DNA of 64,000 bases from Lepas anatifera. Taxonomy: Eukaryota; Arthropoda; Thecostraca; Lepadidae. A program made the position numbers and the translations under genes. Below the pieces are notes generated by a model that saw only the letters and a list, made by a program, of their open reading frames with translations, was not told the origin of the DNA and made no database searches. This document shows positions 21,691 through 32,914 of this stretch, piece after piece; position 1 is the first letter of the stretch; each line of letters begins with the position of its first letter. The DNA lies in assembly GCA_034440635.1 (NCBI GenBank), contig JAOTON010001929.1, positions 496,001 to 560,000 on the forward strand. Direction: 5' to 3'.

Positions 21691-23149
21691 TTAACCCGCG
21701 CCCCATCGGGGGTCTGGCGCCACCTTGGCCCCACCGGGGGCATCGATGCCCCTCTAACTCAGAAAATATGGGGGTTAGCACAAATCTGCAAAGTGCATTA
21801 GAAAGCTCGCGTGAATTCAGTAAGATTATGTAGCATGCTTAACCCGCGCCCCACCGGGGTCCGGCGCCACCTTGCCCACCGGGGGCCATCGATGGCCCCC
21901 TCTAACTCCGAAAATATGGGCGTTAGCGCAAATCTGCAAAGTGCAATAGAAAGCTCGCGTGAATTCAGTAGAATTACTTCGCATGTTTTAGTGCTCAGGT
22001 CAATGGTTTGACCTCCAGAGGTCAAATTATGTCAAGATCGGCTATTTTCACCAAATATGCAATGATTAGCAAACTGGGCATAACTCTTATGTCATTAGAG
22101 CTATTGAGGCCTGGTAAGTACATTTGATAGCAAATTGCCTGTACTTTTCCGCTATGTGGACGTAAAGTCCTCCCGCCAGTGGTTTGACCGCCAGAGGTCA
22201 CCTGTGACCTAATATGACCGGAGGTCACGAAGGTCAAAGTGACCTTGCCGTATATCAATAAAAGCCAGTGACGAGACAAACACGATGGTGTTTGTTTCAC
22301 CGCTCTAGCTCAATTAGATTAAAAGTTATTGTCAAATACTGTTTTTGACCTCTGGTGACCTTGGATGACCTTGGAAAAGTCGGGCAAATATGACCCCTGG
22401 GATCCGTAATAAGGTGTCCAAAACGTTGTTCTGGCAGTCTGAGTATTTGCAATATTTTTGTGGCTTTTATATCGTGAAATAGCTTTTCCCATGCTTTTCC
22501 AATGGGGAGGTCGCCTCGTGACCTGACCTCAGGGCACGAAATCGAAAATCCCGGATATACACCTTGTAGACCCTGGAGGGTCTGAGTGTGGAAGTTTCAA
22601 ATCGATCGACTTTGAAATGTAGCTCTTACGAGCTCTAAAGTGAAGTGAGGTGACCTTGGTTGACCTCGTCTGGTGACCTGACCTTGGGTGACCCGGGGTA
22701 AAAATTTCAGGTATGATGGGAAAATGATGCAGTGAGAGGTGAGCCCTCAACCGCGGTGCTGCGCCTCGTCGTGTCTGCTATCTCGAAAACCTTGGGGGAT
22801 CATCCCCCGTCGGGTTAAGCGCTCAGGTCAATGGCTTGACCTCCAGAGGTCAAGTTAGGTCAATATAGGCTATTTTCACTCAAATATGCAATGATTAAGC
22901 AAACTGGGCATAACTCTTATGCCATTATAGCTATTGAGATCTGGTAAAGTACATTTGGTAGGAAAATGCCAGACTCATTCCGCTATGTGGAACGTAATGA
23001 CGTCTCATCAGTGGTTTGACCTCCAGGGGTCACCTCGTGATCTTATATGACCTCAGGTCATGAAAGGTCAGAAAGTGACCTTGTCGTATATAAAATGAAA
23101 GCCAGTGACAAGACATACACATCGATGTTTGATTCAGCGCTCTTGATCA
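21691..23149 (+). mobile_element. TTAA element, family A copy 2a, split by copy 2b and 3'-truncated
   Basis: The left part, 21691-21842, starts TTAACCCGCGCCCCATCGGG. It stops inside the A sequence at a TTAA, where a whole A element (21839-22818) is inserted. The host copy resumes at 22815 with TTAAGCGCTCAGGTCAATGG, exactly the next bases of the family consensus, and runs to about 23149, where similarity ends. This is self-nesting in one family with a TTAA duplication. Confidence 0.8.
21839..22818 (+). mobile_element. TTAA element, family A copy 2b (nested, indel-rich)
   Basis: Complete A element with both ends (TTAACCCGCGCCCCACC and GTCGGGTTAA). Compared with the copy at 58479 it lacks many single bases, mostly in homopolymers, giving 980 bp against 1034. 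That suggests locally unpolished sequence. Confidence 0.8.
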
Positions 23150-23506
23150 AACGTAACTCTCAGATCTTGCGTTTTACGTAGTAACAACGCTTCATCAGCG
23201 TTCTCCTTTTAAGACGCAATACTCTCACGCCCCCCCCACAACGAGCCTAACAGCCTCCAGCGGTTTGGTGCTAACTGGAGCCCGCGTGGAGCAGGTGGGA
23301 ACAAATTCCGCTCACAACACATCCTATGTCTCGCAAATGGTGAGCCCTGGGACACATGGAAGTTCAAACACGTGGATTTACGGTGCGGGTATCCTCTGGC
23401 TGTCAGTTTAAATCCCATTTAAGACCGCACTGATTGCAAATTGTCCACCCATTAGAAAGCCACGCCATCCAGGTTTCAGTCCACGTGCACAAATCAAGCC
23501 TATGTC

Positions 23507-23701
23507 TATAGGCGGATCCAGGATTTCTGATCTTAGGAGGAGGTGCATGGTCAGGCGGGGGAGGGGGCACCATCCGGACCAGGGGGCCTTTTAAACCTAT
23601 CGCATGGCCTGATACTCGCATCCTAGGAGGGGGGGCTGGGAAGCGAAACTTCATGGGGCGCCAAGTGACCCCCTTGCTCCACCCCCGTGATCCACCTTAT
23701 G
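23507..23701. mobile_element. hAT-like MITE, family G copy 3
   Basis: Starts TATAGGCGGATCCAGGATTT and ends GTGATCCACCTTATG. Contains the family's GGCGCC and GATACTCGCATCCTAGG motifs. Confidence 0.6.
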
Positions 23702-23883
23702 CCTGCAACAGGTTCCAGTTCTCATGAAAGACACAACAATAGCATCATACGGATAAAATGACACCATTTTTCTTGCGATCAGGGATGGACATTTGGCAGG
23801 AAACAAATAGCTTACAAATGCATTTCACTTTCAATGGCCACAGCTTCATTTTACAACATGACATGAAGAGGAAGAAGCCCTGG

Positions 23884-23945
23884 GTCTTTTCGACTCACCA
23901 ACTACACCAACCAACACTAACCAACAAGGTTATATGGCATCGCTA
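23884..23945 (-). mobile_element. SINE tail fragment
   Basis: The reverse complement carries GATGCCATATAACCTTG and GTTGGTGAGTCGAAAAG, a diverged version of the SINE tail, with an extra ACCAAC-repeat insertion. Confidence 0.45.
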
Positions 23946-23975
23946 CTTCTCTTCCCGTGATAATAGTGAAGGTTC

Positions 23976-24252
23976 CATAGGCGGATCCAGGATTGCCGAT
24001 CGGGGGGGCACCTTCGGGGGGGTGGCGCCATCCGGCCCCGGGGGCGCCTCTTTTGACCGGCAAACCTATCAGATGGGCGCAAAATCCTATCGGTGGGCGC
24101 CGATTTTTGTATCCGGGGGGGTGGGAAGCGACATTTCAGGGGGCGCCATCGACCTTTCAGCGAGCGCCGTGACCATTTCAGGGGGTGCCGAGAGGGTCGA
24201 TCGAGGGGTGGGGCACGTGCCCCCCTTGCCCTTCACCTTGGGCCCGCCCATG
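23976..24252. mobile_element. hAT-like MITE, family G copy 4
   Basis: Starts CATAGGCGGATCCAGGATTG and ends GGGCCCGCCCATG, with flanks GAAGGTTC (23968-23975) and GACGGTTC (24253-24260) matching at 7 of 8. The interior is a series of GGGGGCGCC units. The 8-bp duplication supports the hAT assignment for family G. Confidence 0.75.
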
Positions 24253-25126
24253 GACGGTTCTTGGACGGAGGTAGCTGGGTGAGGGACCACTGTGAGGGAT
24301 TTTTTACATTTTCTTACGATTGTGCATTGTTAAGCACTGTGCGTTACATGAGTACTTTCCACTGTGTGGGCATCGGACCTTACGCGAGCGATTTTAGAAA
24401 CAGAGCAAACATATTTGCAACCCACGGAAAACATATGAATCAACATTGAATTACTAGTTAGTTGTTGTTATTTAGGATGATTTGGATTCCAAACGTTAAC
24501 TTGATTTCAAAAACAAATCTTGCGTCATAAATGTTACGTTTAATGTGGCATTCTTTTTGCACCGGAAGAAAACATTTTAGCCAGGTAATGGCATCGTGAT
24601 GCTTGTCCAATCCCAGACCAACCCAATTGGAGTTCTATTTCCCTGAATACCGGCAGCTTTAACCACATATCTTTATTAATGTGGTGTGTTGACATCTCTA
24701 TTGCCTCTCAGACATTTCTATCACCGATCTCGAATTTTTCAATATCTCTAGGCTCACTCACAACGTCGTTTATACATTCACTTCAGAAACCAAACAAAAG
24801 CCGCCGCATCCGAGCCACCGATGTCTCCGGAGTCAGAGGTCACCAGATCCACGGAGATCAACGCCGAGAGCGCCTGAGGCGTCTGCTGGCGGGGGGTTGA
24901 GGGGAGGGCAGGAGACGACCACTGCTCATACACAGACCCAGAAAGCTAATGTGGCTGATGACACGCCAGAGGCGAACTGAAAATAAGGCAGTTGTCTTAA
25001 CTATACACTGGAAGACGTGGGTATAAACTTGAAAATGCATCGAGGAAGCTACGAAATGGGGGGCAGTCTAAGCGTTCAAAGAAATATAAGGAGGATGTGG
25101 AGTGTGATGCTGGTCGCATTGCTATG
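24253..25126. other. No recognisable feature
   Basis: No supported exon or element boundary. Confidence 0.4.
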
Positions 25127-25188
25127 CTAAAAGTACCCCTAATTACACTAAATTCCAGGATTCGACCAAGGTGCCACATTTCCTTTAA
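25127..25188 (-). mobile_element. Family C end fragment
   Basis: The last 62 bp of family C: CTAATTACACTAAATTCCAG then GTGCCACATTTCCTTTAA. The rest of the element is missing. Confidence 0.75.
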
Positions 25189-25671
25189 TCACTGAAAACA
25201 GGTGGGTGCCAAAGCTTACGCCGCTATGTGTTCAAAATGAGTTGTCAAATATATGTTTCAATGGTTAGAATAAGGTTATCTTTGTGTATGTCATCTCACA
25301 GCAAAGTATTATACCCTCAATGAGGGTCCCTCGCCCAAAATGTGTCGTAGTCTAGTGTAGTGCAGCTTCATGTAGTGTAACTCAAACGACGGTTTGAACT
25401 TTGTTTACGTGCTGGTGTCTGCCTGTTAACACGATAAAATAGATCCCATGTAAGAAAAAATAACGTTTCCAAATTCCACGCAAACACAATACAAAGCTTT
25501 TTTAATCATCGAATCGGTGGTAGACTGGAACAGACATACTGTGCAGCCTCCGTCCAAAATCTAACCGATGCATTTTTCTGAAGGGTTTCGGGGCCTCCAA
25601 TGATATATAAGCCATCCAACCGATACTGACTCTGACCCAATACTGGGACCAGAGTCAGAGTCAGAGTCAAC

Positions 25672-25792
25672 ACCTTCCATAATTTTATTTAGCTTTCCTG
25701 GGAAATGAGAAACGGAGGGGGCGAAATACGCTCCCCCAGCAGGGCGCGTCATGTCAGGGACCCTAGCGGGGCGCGTCTTATAAAAGGATCGA
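25672..25792 (-). mobile_element. Family F terminal fragment
   Basis: Contains GGGAAATGAGAAACGGAGGG, GCAGGGCGCGTCATG and CTAGCGGGGCGCGTCTTA, matching the doubled end of family F seen at 34705 and 37376. TTAA is degraded. A short (GAGTCA)n stretch lies just left at about 25650. Confidence 0.6.
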
Positions 25793-25854
25793 GTTTTATA
25801 ATAAAAAATTACCGCTCTCTGAAAAATGTTTCACATTTCGTAGACCTCTATTAT

Positions 25855-25985
25855 CCATAAGCGGATCCAAAGGGGAAGTGGGAGCACTTCTCCCGATCAA
25901 CCCTCCAGCGCCCCCTGAAAGTTCGATGGCACCCCCTTAAATATCGCTTTCCATTCCCCGCCCTATCTCCAGGTTGTGAGTACTG
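25855..25985. mobile_element. Family G fragment, truncated
   Basis: CCATAAGCGGATCC followed by CCAGCGCCCCCTGAAAG and GATGGCACCCCC, the family G interior in reverse order. The other end is not found. Confidence 0.45.
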
Positions 25986-26829
25986 ACCCCTAGTTCGGAT
26001 GGAACCCCATTTTCGAGCATGTGTTTGTGCACGTTCCATCAGGAGTCCTGTATCCACCAATTTTTTACTTTGTTTTTCATGATTGACAACTTGGAGTTGA
26101 GAATGGTGTTGAGTATCAGTAGTGCTCTGGAGGCAGGAGAGCTCGTTAATTTTTTTTCTGAGAAAGTTTTCAGCTGTCAGTTTTTACCGTATCTGCTGAG
26201 AACGCCAGGGCTATTGCTAAGTCAACTGTTAATGATGCTGACTGGTAAGATGACTCGGCCGCGGCTCAGAGTTCGATATGAAGAAGAGCTTTGATTCTGC
26301 AGGACGCTCAGGGACGGATCTAGGGTTTTGGCACGGGAGTGGAGTAAATCTACGAGTGGGGGGGGCAGTGGGTAATTTACCACCTTGGGGTAGTTTTTGG
26401 TATCACGATGGTCCCTTTGCGACCGGATGTTTGCTGTTTGTGATGCCTTTTCAAGCAGCGCAGACTAAATTAATAATACAAAAACGATACCAAGGAAAGG
26501 GAAACTTTCTCAAAGTGTTTCTGGTTAAAAACCAATGCCTTAAAACAGGGTGCCTCTACCCGAACTACTTTCAAAAGTCGACTTCGCGCCAGAATGGCCT
26601 TTGGAGATATTTATGACTAAATTCCGCACCCAATTTACCGCGTCTGTGTGGAGCGGAGACACACAATTATTTTACCTGGAGGGAAAGTCTGTATTCACGA
26701 ATTTTTAGGAGCGGCCACACCTAATTTTGCAGGTGGTTTCCACCGAGCGTTGAATTTATTCGCAGGAATTACGTGTGCATTTTTTTGTCGTCAAGAGATC
26801 TTTGTTTTAGTGACACAGCGGAACAATCA
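25986..26829. other. Unassigned, with a possible hAT-like end
   Basis: CAGGGACGGATCTAGGG at about 26309 looks like a hAT MITE end, but no partner end was found. No gene is recognised. Confidence 0.35.
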
Positions 26830-27245
26830 TGCTCTAGAAGGTGGCCAGAAAGGGATGAGGGCGGTCCATGTTGCAGTGGGCCACCCTAGGGCTGAAAAAA
26901 GAATGCCAGTCGTGAAACAGCAACGCCCATACATAAAACTAGATGGTGGCTGGAGGCAAATAGCGGTGGTTCACGTTGAAGTGGGGCGCCCGAAAGCTGC
27001 AAAAGAGTGGCCACATGGTGGAGAAGTGATGCGCAATCATCTACTAGATGGCGACCAAAAGTGGATGAGGCAGGTACATGTTTCAGTGATCCACCCCAGG
27101 GCTGAAAAGGGGTCGGCCAATCGTGAAATAGTAGCACCCTAGCACAAAGAAAGGCACCCAGAGGTGAATAAGGGTGGTCCATGTTGGAGTGGAACGCCGT
27201 AAGGCGGCAAAAGGGCAACCAATAAAGGAGAAGGGGTGCGCAATC
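26830..27245. repeat. Degenerate 105-bp tandem repeat, block 1
   Basis: Four units anchored by GTCCATGTTGNAGTGG-like sequence starting at 26864, 26969, 27074 and 27177, giving a period of 103-105 bp. The long plus-strand open frame across it (26648-27142) is a by-product of the period being a multiple of three; its repeated VHVxVGxPRAxK pattern is the translated repeat. Confidence 0.75.
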
Positions 27246-27749
27246 ACGCAGACATATTTGCTCTGGTCTCCCCTACTCGACGTCTTCGCGACACGAATAT
27301 GGCGATAGCAATGGCGGGAGACGCCACTTTCGGTTATTGACGCGGGAAAAGTAGCCGCATTTGAATGCTCAACTCAAGCACTGCATACGCTGTGATCGAA
27401 CCAAGAGGCTAGATTTTCACTCTGTGCAGCATCGCAGTGCTACTTTACAGCTAAAAATTGAATGATCAGCCCCAATCCGATACTGCAAAAGGAGCTAATT
27501 TCTGCGCATGCGCAATACGCATGTACGGAATTCCTCCTACCTAATTTTATGGTGCTAATTTCTGACGCTGATGATCTATTTAGCACCTGGAGCTATGAAA
27601 CGCATCTGTTTGATAAACGTGGACAATCTGAGCATGTTGCAAGTACCATGGTACTTGGATACGAATGTGTTAAAGGCAAGAAAACTGATAAGCATCCAAT
27701 TTCGAGGCGTTTAGCACCAAGAGGAGCTATACTTTTTACAGTGAATAGT

Positions 27750-27950
27750 GGAGAAGGGGCGCGCAATAATGCAGAAGCGGGCGAATTAAAGTGGATGAGG
27801 GTGGCCCATGTTGTAGCGGGGCGGCCTGGGACTAAAAAAGAGCGGCCGAGCATGATATAGGGGCGCACACCCACAAAGTAGAGGACGGCCGGAAGTCGAG
27901 GATGACGGTCTATGTCGAAGTGGGGCACCTAGTATTCTGGGGGCAACTGA
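27750..27950. repeat. Degenerate 105-bp tandem repeat, block 2
   Basis: Two further units with anchors at 27804 and 27908. The motif GGAGAAGGGG then GCGCAAT occurs both at the end of block 1 (about 27227) and at the start of this block (about 27751), so the roughly 500-bp segment between looks like an insertion into one array. Confidence 0.65.
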
Positions 27951-29657
27951 TTCAAAATCAGGGGCGACTCACGGTGGGAAAAACCAGCTTCAGGTGACTT
28001 ATTGTTTGCTTTGAAGCCTGGCATTTACTGTAGGCATATGGCGCCCGAAATCTACACAGGCGGCCTCTAGTTCCTAGGGGAGGGAGTGACCACCCTTTCG
28101 CCGCCTTGGATCTGCCCCTGAGCACACCTGTGTTTTTTTTCAGGCAAAGCGCTGCTACGTCCTATGCTTTAGCCCACTCAGCAGCGTCATATGTTTAAAA
28201 ATATGCATGTTTGTCAAGTCTAACTATTGCAGAACACGGTCTTAATTCACAAGCATTGCTTTGGCTCTCTTCGTGAATAGGCGTTATCACTGTTGATTTG
28301 CAGAGTGCGCAATCAATTATTTCCTGTTGCTTCCAAGTTAACGCCAAGCATAATTAAACCCACCCCCTGCTAAGCTATCCACCATACGTTTGCTCCAGCG
28401 GCACCCTCACTGAAAATCAGAACACAACCACAATACGCAAAGCAGCACTCCTTAATTAATTGGTCACCTTCCCTCCTGAGGCAATCAGGGGGCGGCCGAG
28501 GCGTCTGCACCAGGTCTCCATACAGTCTCGTGGCCCAATCAATGCGCCAAAAGTCTTCATTAGTCACGGTCCTCGGACGGGCGTCTGACGAGAACCACAG
28601 TGGAGGGGCATAACGACCAAGCTTAGTTCTGACTGAAGCGCTACTCTGGATACGAGCAATACGGAAGCGCTACTCTGGTTGATAGCGCTACGGAAGCACT
28701 ACTTCGGCCACGGGCCAAAAAAGTGTTCAGTGTCTCACCTTTGAAAATGTCAAACCATAAATGTGTCATCAGCCCAGGCTGCAAAATGTGGCACGTTTTG
28801 AGATAGTAGGATACGAATTGATACTTCTGGACCACATTAGTTGTTGAAAAAGATTGCGAGTTCAAATTACAGATGCCAATTTCTGCGATTTGTTCGTTAT
28901 TAGTATAGAGGAAATTTTTGTCACCTTGCCCACCTTGGGATGTCACCATTAGGAATGCAAAAATGGTAGCGTTTCGACCCCTGATTTCGGTATCTGGCTA
29001 AAGCGAAGACGAGTCGTGGAAACGTTCTATAATTCCTGACCAGGCGTTGTGGATCTGAGTCGCAAGGTTGTGGACATCATAACGTGGTAAGAATTGACGT
29101 TTAGAGAATTTCTGCAGAAAATTTTTTTCACATGCGATCAACAAAACGCAGGGATTCAAAAGCTGTTGCATCTGCTTGTACTGTGAACTTTGCTTGGACT
29201 TTTCCGATTTTGTTCTCAGAATGATTGGAATAACGTTCTTGTTGTAGTCATGATCTCGTTATCTTTGAGGTTCTGGATAATGTGCGCCAACCAGGAAAAG
29301 GAAGGGGGCTGATCTGCGCAGGGGGAAAGTTTGACCCTCTCTGATCTAGTTGATTATCAAGTAGACTTTTTCTCTCGTCTAAACTTTGGGTTTGAACTGC
29401 ATAGTTGAACTGCAAACTTTGGTCAACCGGATAATTTGGTCAACTGTTCTTTCACGGGTCTTTAGAAACGTGGGGTGCGATGGACAAATCACGGGTCTTT
29501 TGGCTACAGCGTCCCTAGTAGTTCAATCATTGTATATCATATTATGAGTATATTTTCCCAACTTATTCTTATGTTGGATGGGTGGAGGGTAATATTTCTG
29601 CATGTTTGAAATTGTGAAACTGAAACAAATGAAAAATAAATAGTGAAACTCGGGTGT
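27951..29657. other. Mostly unassigned
   Basis: A short GGCGCC / GGATCTGCC stretch at about 28040-28120 recalls family G. Small repeats of CGCTACTCTGG and related words lie at 28635-28710. No supported gene. Confidence 0.4.
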
Positions 29658-29850
29658 TACTACGAGGGAGATGGGTGGTTATTGCATAGCATCAGCATTT
29701 CTTGAGCTAGCGGTACCGGGTTCAAGTCCCGGCGTAGCCTTTAAGTCAATCTGATCTCCCATATCCCTTCCAACAGGGTGAGAGTTGGCGACGCCGCATA
29801 ACCTTGGCAGTTGGTGCCTCGTTAAACTCCAACAATTACTAGGGTAAAGC
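29658..29850 (+). mobile_element. tRNA-derived SINE, copy 2
   Basis: The tRNA-like head spans 29658-29739. A perfect T-arm CCGGGTTCAAGTCCCGG (29714-29730) contains a B-box, and CTACG / CGTAG pair as a partial acceptor stem. The anticodon arm is not credible, so this is not a functional tRNA. A body follows with GGGTGAGAGTTGGCGACGCC and the family tail CAGTTGGTGCCTCGTTAAAC. This shows head and tail belong together. Confidence 0.65.
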
Positions 29851-30669
29851 GAGCCTACCTCTCGCCCTCACTTTCCGACCCAACATTTTCCTATCGTAGC
29901 CTACTTCTTGTAAGTTTAAGCACTGTTTGAGGAGTATGAATGAAAAGGAGCGAGGAGTCCTAATCCAAAAACGTTTTGGATATACGAAGATAGCTTTGTT
30001 TCAGCGAGAAGATTCAATTTTCCTGATCTCACTCTCCCATTTTTTGTCACTTTGTGGGTGATTATGTTCTTTTCTCCGTTGATATACATAACACTGGTTA
30101 GATTCCGTTAGGTTAGGTTTTTTACGTGTCTAGCACTTATGTATACGTTGGGGGTCCTGGGAGAATCCCTGATATCTAAAACAGGAGGAGGGTTAGAAGC
30201 ATGACCGATTTGGGTTTTGTAGAAGCCATAGTGTTCTAAATCACATGCAAATAATGTTGCCCTGAGTCCACTCTACATAACCACAACGAGTTTACCCTGA
30301 TAAAATCTGAAAATTTTGGGGACCAATTGGGAAATGCCGTAGTTATACGGAAACAAGTAGCGAATACACCGAAAGCGAATATGGGCAAACTCAGTTAATG
30401 ACTAGTTCCATAAAATTGCATTTTAAATTTCTAAGTCAAGGTAATTGAAGGCCATTGAGCTATAAAGTCACAAAATTGCATATTGCCCATAATGCACACT
30501 ATAACCAATGTTATAGAGATAGCTGGGTGGGAAATGAAGGCTTGGCCTTGACCTCTGACTTTTGACCTTAGCTCTTGTCCTTGATATTGTTTAACCACAA
30601 CTGAGATGCCATAACATAATATACGTCTCAGTGGATGTGCCATGTGGTCGAAAAAGGCTGAAGTAAATA
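29851..30669. other. Unassigned
   Basis: Contains a short TGACCT-rich stretch at about 30545-30575 that may be a remnant of the TTAA superfamily. The minus-strand open frame 30431-30883 has no recognisable domain and overlaps element C1. Confidence 0.35.
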
Positions 30670-31110
30670 ACCTTGACGTGACTTTAACTGAGATAGCCAA
30701 GTTGTAAAGCAAGTCAGAAAACCCGGTACTCAATATATCATTTGTCTTGGAGCTCGACATTTCCGTAGAAAAAATATAAAACCTACCTGAAATGTACCCC
30801 TCATGTACCCTTAGCAGCATGCCACAGTTGTCATAGCTGTTGGTGTGACGACATATGCTGACGTCACGGTGAGTACCAGCCAATCGAAGCCCTCGAAGCG
30901 TATTGAATATGACAGTGGTTGCCAGATCATGACATCATTCACAGGCAGATATTTATTTCTTTCCCTAGAGGAGCATTTTAAAAAATCGAAATATTTAGCT
31001 TATTGTACATTTTTTCAGAGAAATCATGGTTGCCCCCTTCATTTTCGGCTAAAAGTTCCCCTAATTACACTAAATTCCAGGATTCGACCAATGTGCCACA
31101 CTCCCTTTAA
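30670..31110 (-). mobile_element. TTAA MITE, family C copy 1 (one end degraded)
   Basis: The right end is GTGCCACACTCCCTTTAA. The body has CTGACGTCACGGTGAGTACC, CCAATCGAAGCCCTCGAAG and GTTGCCAGATCATGACATCA. The left TTAA end is not recognisable. Confidence 0.75.
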
Positions 31111-31311
31111 CCTTAAAGTTCACACTGCAGTGACCTTGATATACCATGCCGCCTATATGGCATTACGATGTCACTACTCGGTCTAGAATGCAGGCGAACA
31201 AGTGTGACCGTGCGATTGTGGTGATCTCAAAATATAGTTCTGACTTTGAAAGCCTGTAAGTAAAAATATTATTTACTAATTTATCAAATCCTTATATCAA
31301 TTGGCGTGCTC

Positions 31312-32160
31312 TTAACACGCGCATTGACGAGGGTCTGAGCCACCTTCGCATTGACGGGGGGGCGGGTACCCGCCCCCTAAGATCTCGAGAACCACGGTAG
31401 GTAGCGAAAAACGGTAAACGGCGTTGGGCTGCCCATCTACTTCTCCATCGAAAACATTTGAACCATTTTTTTGTCAGGTCACATGTAAGGTCACGAGAGG
31501 TCAAAACATGCCCGTCATAGGGATAACATGTAAAATTCAGTTTTTCGGGCATTACATCTGAACAAGTAAAGATAGAGCAAAACGACTTAAACTATATGAA
31601 TTCTCTTAGCAAGCCGAATCGAATGATATATAATTTGACCTTGCTAGGTCAAATCAAGGATTTGACCTGACCTGAGGTCAGGTCAGGGTCAAATTATATA
31701 ACATGCATATCATTCGAACCGCAAAGCCCAGGCGAGTCTAATGCAGCTAAAATAAATGCTCTATCACCATCCGTTACTGAGTTATTCCGTAAAAACCATT
31801 TTTCCCATGTATTTCCAATGGAGAGGTCATGCGTCGTACCTGACCTTAGGTCATCGATATCAAAAATACCGGAATATATTTTAGAGAACTCGGTAGGGCC
31901 ATTATGTGATATGAGTTTCAATCGGATAAGTTCACCCTGCTCCGACTTATGCTATCTTAAACTTTTTTGAGGTCGGGACACTTGACCTGTACTGGTGACC
32001 TGACCTGAGATGACCTAACCTTAAAATTTTCACAGAAGTTGTAAAAATGATGAGGGAAAAGGTATGCCAAGTACGGCGGCGCGTACGCGCCGCCGTTTTT
32101 CTACTGTCTCCGAAAAACCAGAGGGGGCGGGTACCCGCCCCCCGTCAATGCGCGTGTTAA
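31312..32160 (+). mobile_element. TTAA element, family B copy 2
   Basis: 849 bp from TTAACACGCGCATTGACGAG to CAATGCGCGTGTTAA. Doubled unit on the left, single on the right, palindrome GCGGGTACCCGC at both ends. Opposite orientation to B1, with strong sequence agreement throughout. No ORF. Confidence 0.88.
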
Positions 32161-32223
32161 ATTTCCAAATTGCACTATGCAGCATTTGTAGTTCCGTATG
32201 GTTTTCTTGCCACCATTTAAAAA

Positions 32224-32295
32224 CGGTGGGAGGGGGTGGGGGCTCCGAGGGCTCCGAGGGCTCCGAGGGGCTCCGAGGCCTCCCCTCCACCGCAC
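32224..32295. repeat. GC-rich short tandem repeat inside a hairpin
   Basis: Four units of GGGCTCCGA at about 32239-32277, bounded by CGGTGGGAGGGG and CCCCTCCACCG, which can pair. Confidence 0.6.
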
Positions 32296-32456
32296 GTGCT
32301 AATAGAGTAAATATGTTTCCATGCCTACTCTTTAGCAGCAGTCCATATACACAGGAGCTTTATATCTGAGAACTAACGCAAGGGGTGGCGGGTCAGCCCC
32401 AGCGTTATCGACGTTACCCATGGGCGTCGAAGCACGTTACGTTAAGGAGTGATGGG

Positions 32457-32914
32457 TTAAAGGGAATGTGAAACCTCGGTCGAATGCTGGAATTTAGTGT
32501 AATTAGGCGTACTTTTAGCCGAAAATAATTACACTACTCATGATTTCTCTGAAAAATGTACCATAAGCGCAATATATTCATTTATATAATACTCCTCTAG
32601 GAAAATAAAGAAATATCTGCCTGTGGATGATGTCATGATCTGGCAACCACTACCATACTCGAAACGTTTCAAGGGCTTCGATTGGCTGATGCTCATCGTG
32701 ACGTCAGCATATGTCGTCACACCAACAGCTACGACAACTGTGGCCTGCTGCTAAGGGTACATGAGGGGTACATTGCAGGTAGGTTTTAACTTTTTTCCAC
32801 GTAAATCTCGAGTTCCAAGACAAATGATATACTGATTACCGGGTTTTCCGACTTGCTTTACAACTTGACTATCTCAGTTAAAATCACGTTATGAAGGTGC
32901 CACAGTCCGTTTAA
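32457..32914 (+). mobile_element. TTAA MITE, family C copy 2
   Basis: 458 bp from TTAAAGGGAATGTG to GGTGCCACAGTCCGTTTAA, both ends at TTAA. Carries a CRE palindrome (GTGACGTCAGCATATG) and an inverted CCAAT box (GATTGGCTG), a promoter-like pair conserved in the other copies. Confidence 0.85.

Noticed and set aside
24093..24449. 118-codon Arg/Gly-rich protein
   Set aside because: It lies within and just beyond a family G MITE and reflects the GGCGCC repeats.
26648..27142. 165-codon repeat protein gene
   Set aside because: The frame follows a degenerate 105-bp satellite, and no start, splice or domain evidence supports it.
29658..29739. Functional tRNA gene with long variable arm
   Set aside because: The T-arm is perfect but acceptor and anticodon arms are poor, and the SINE tail follows.
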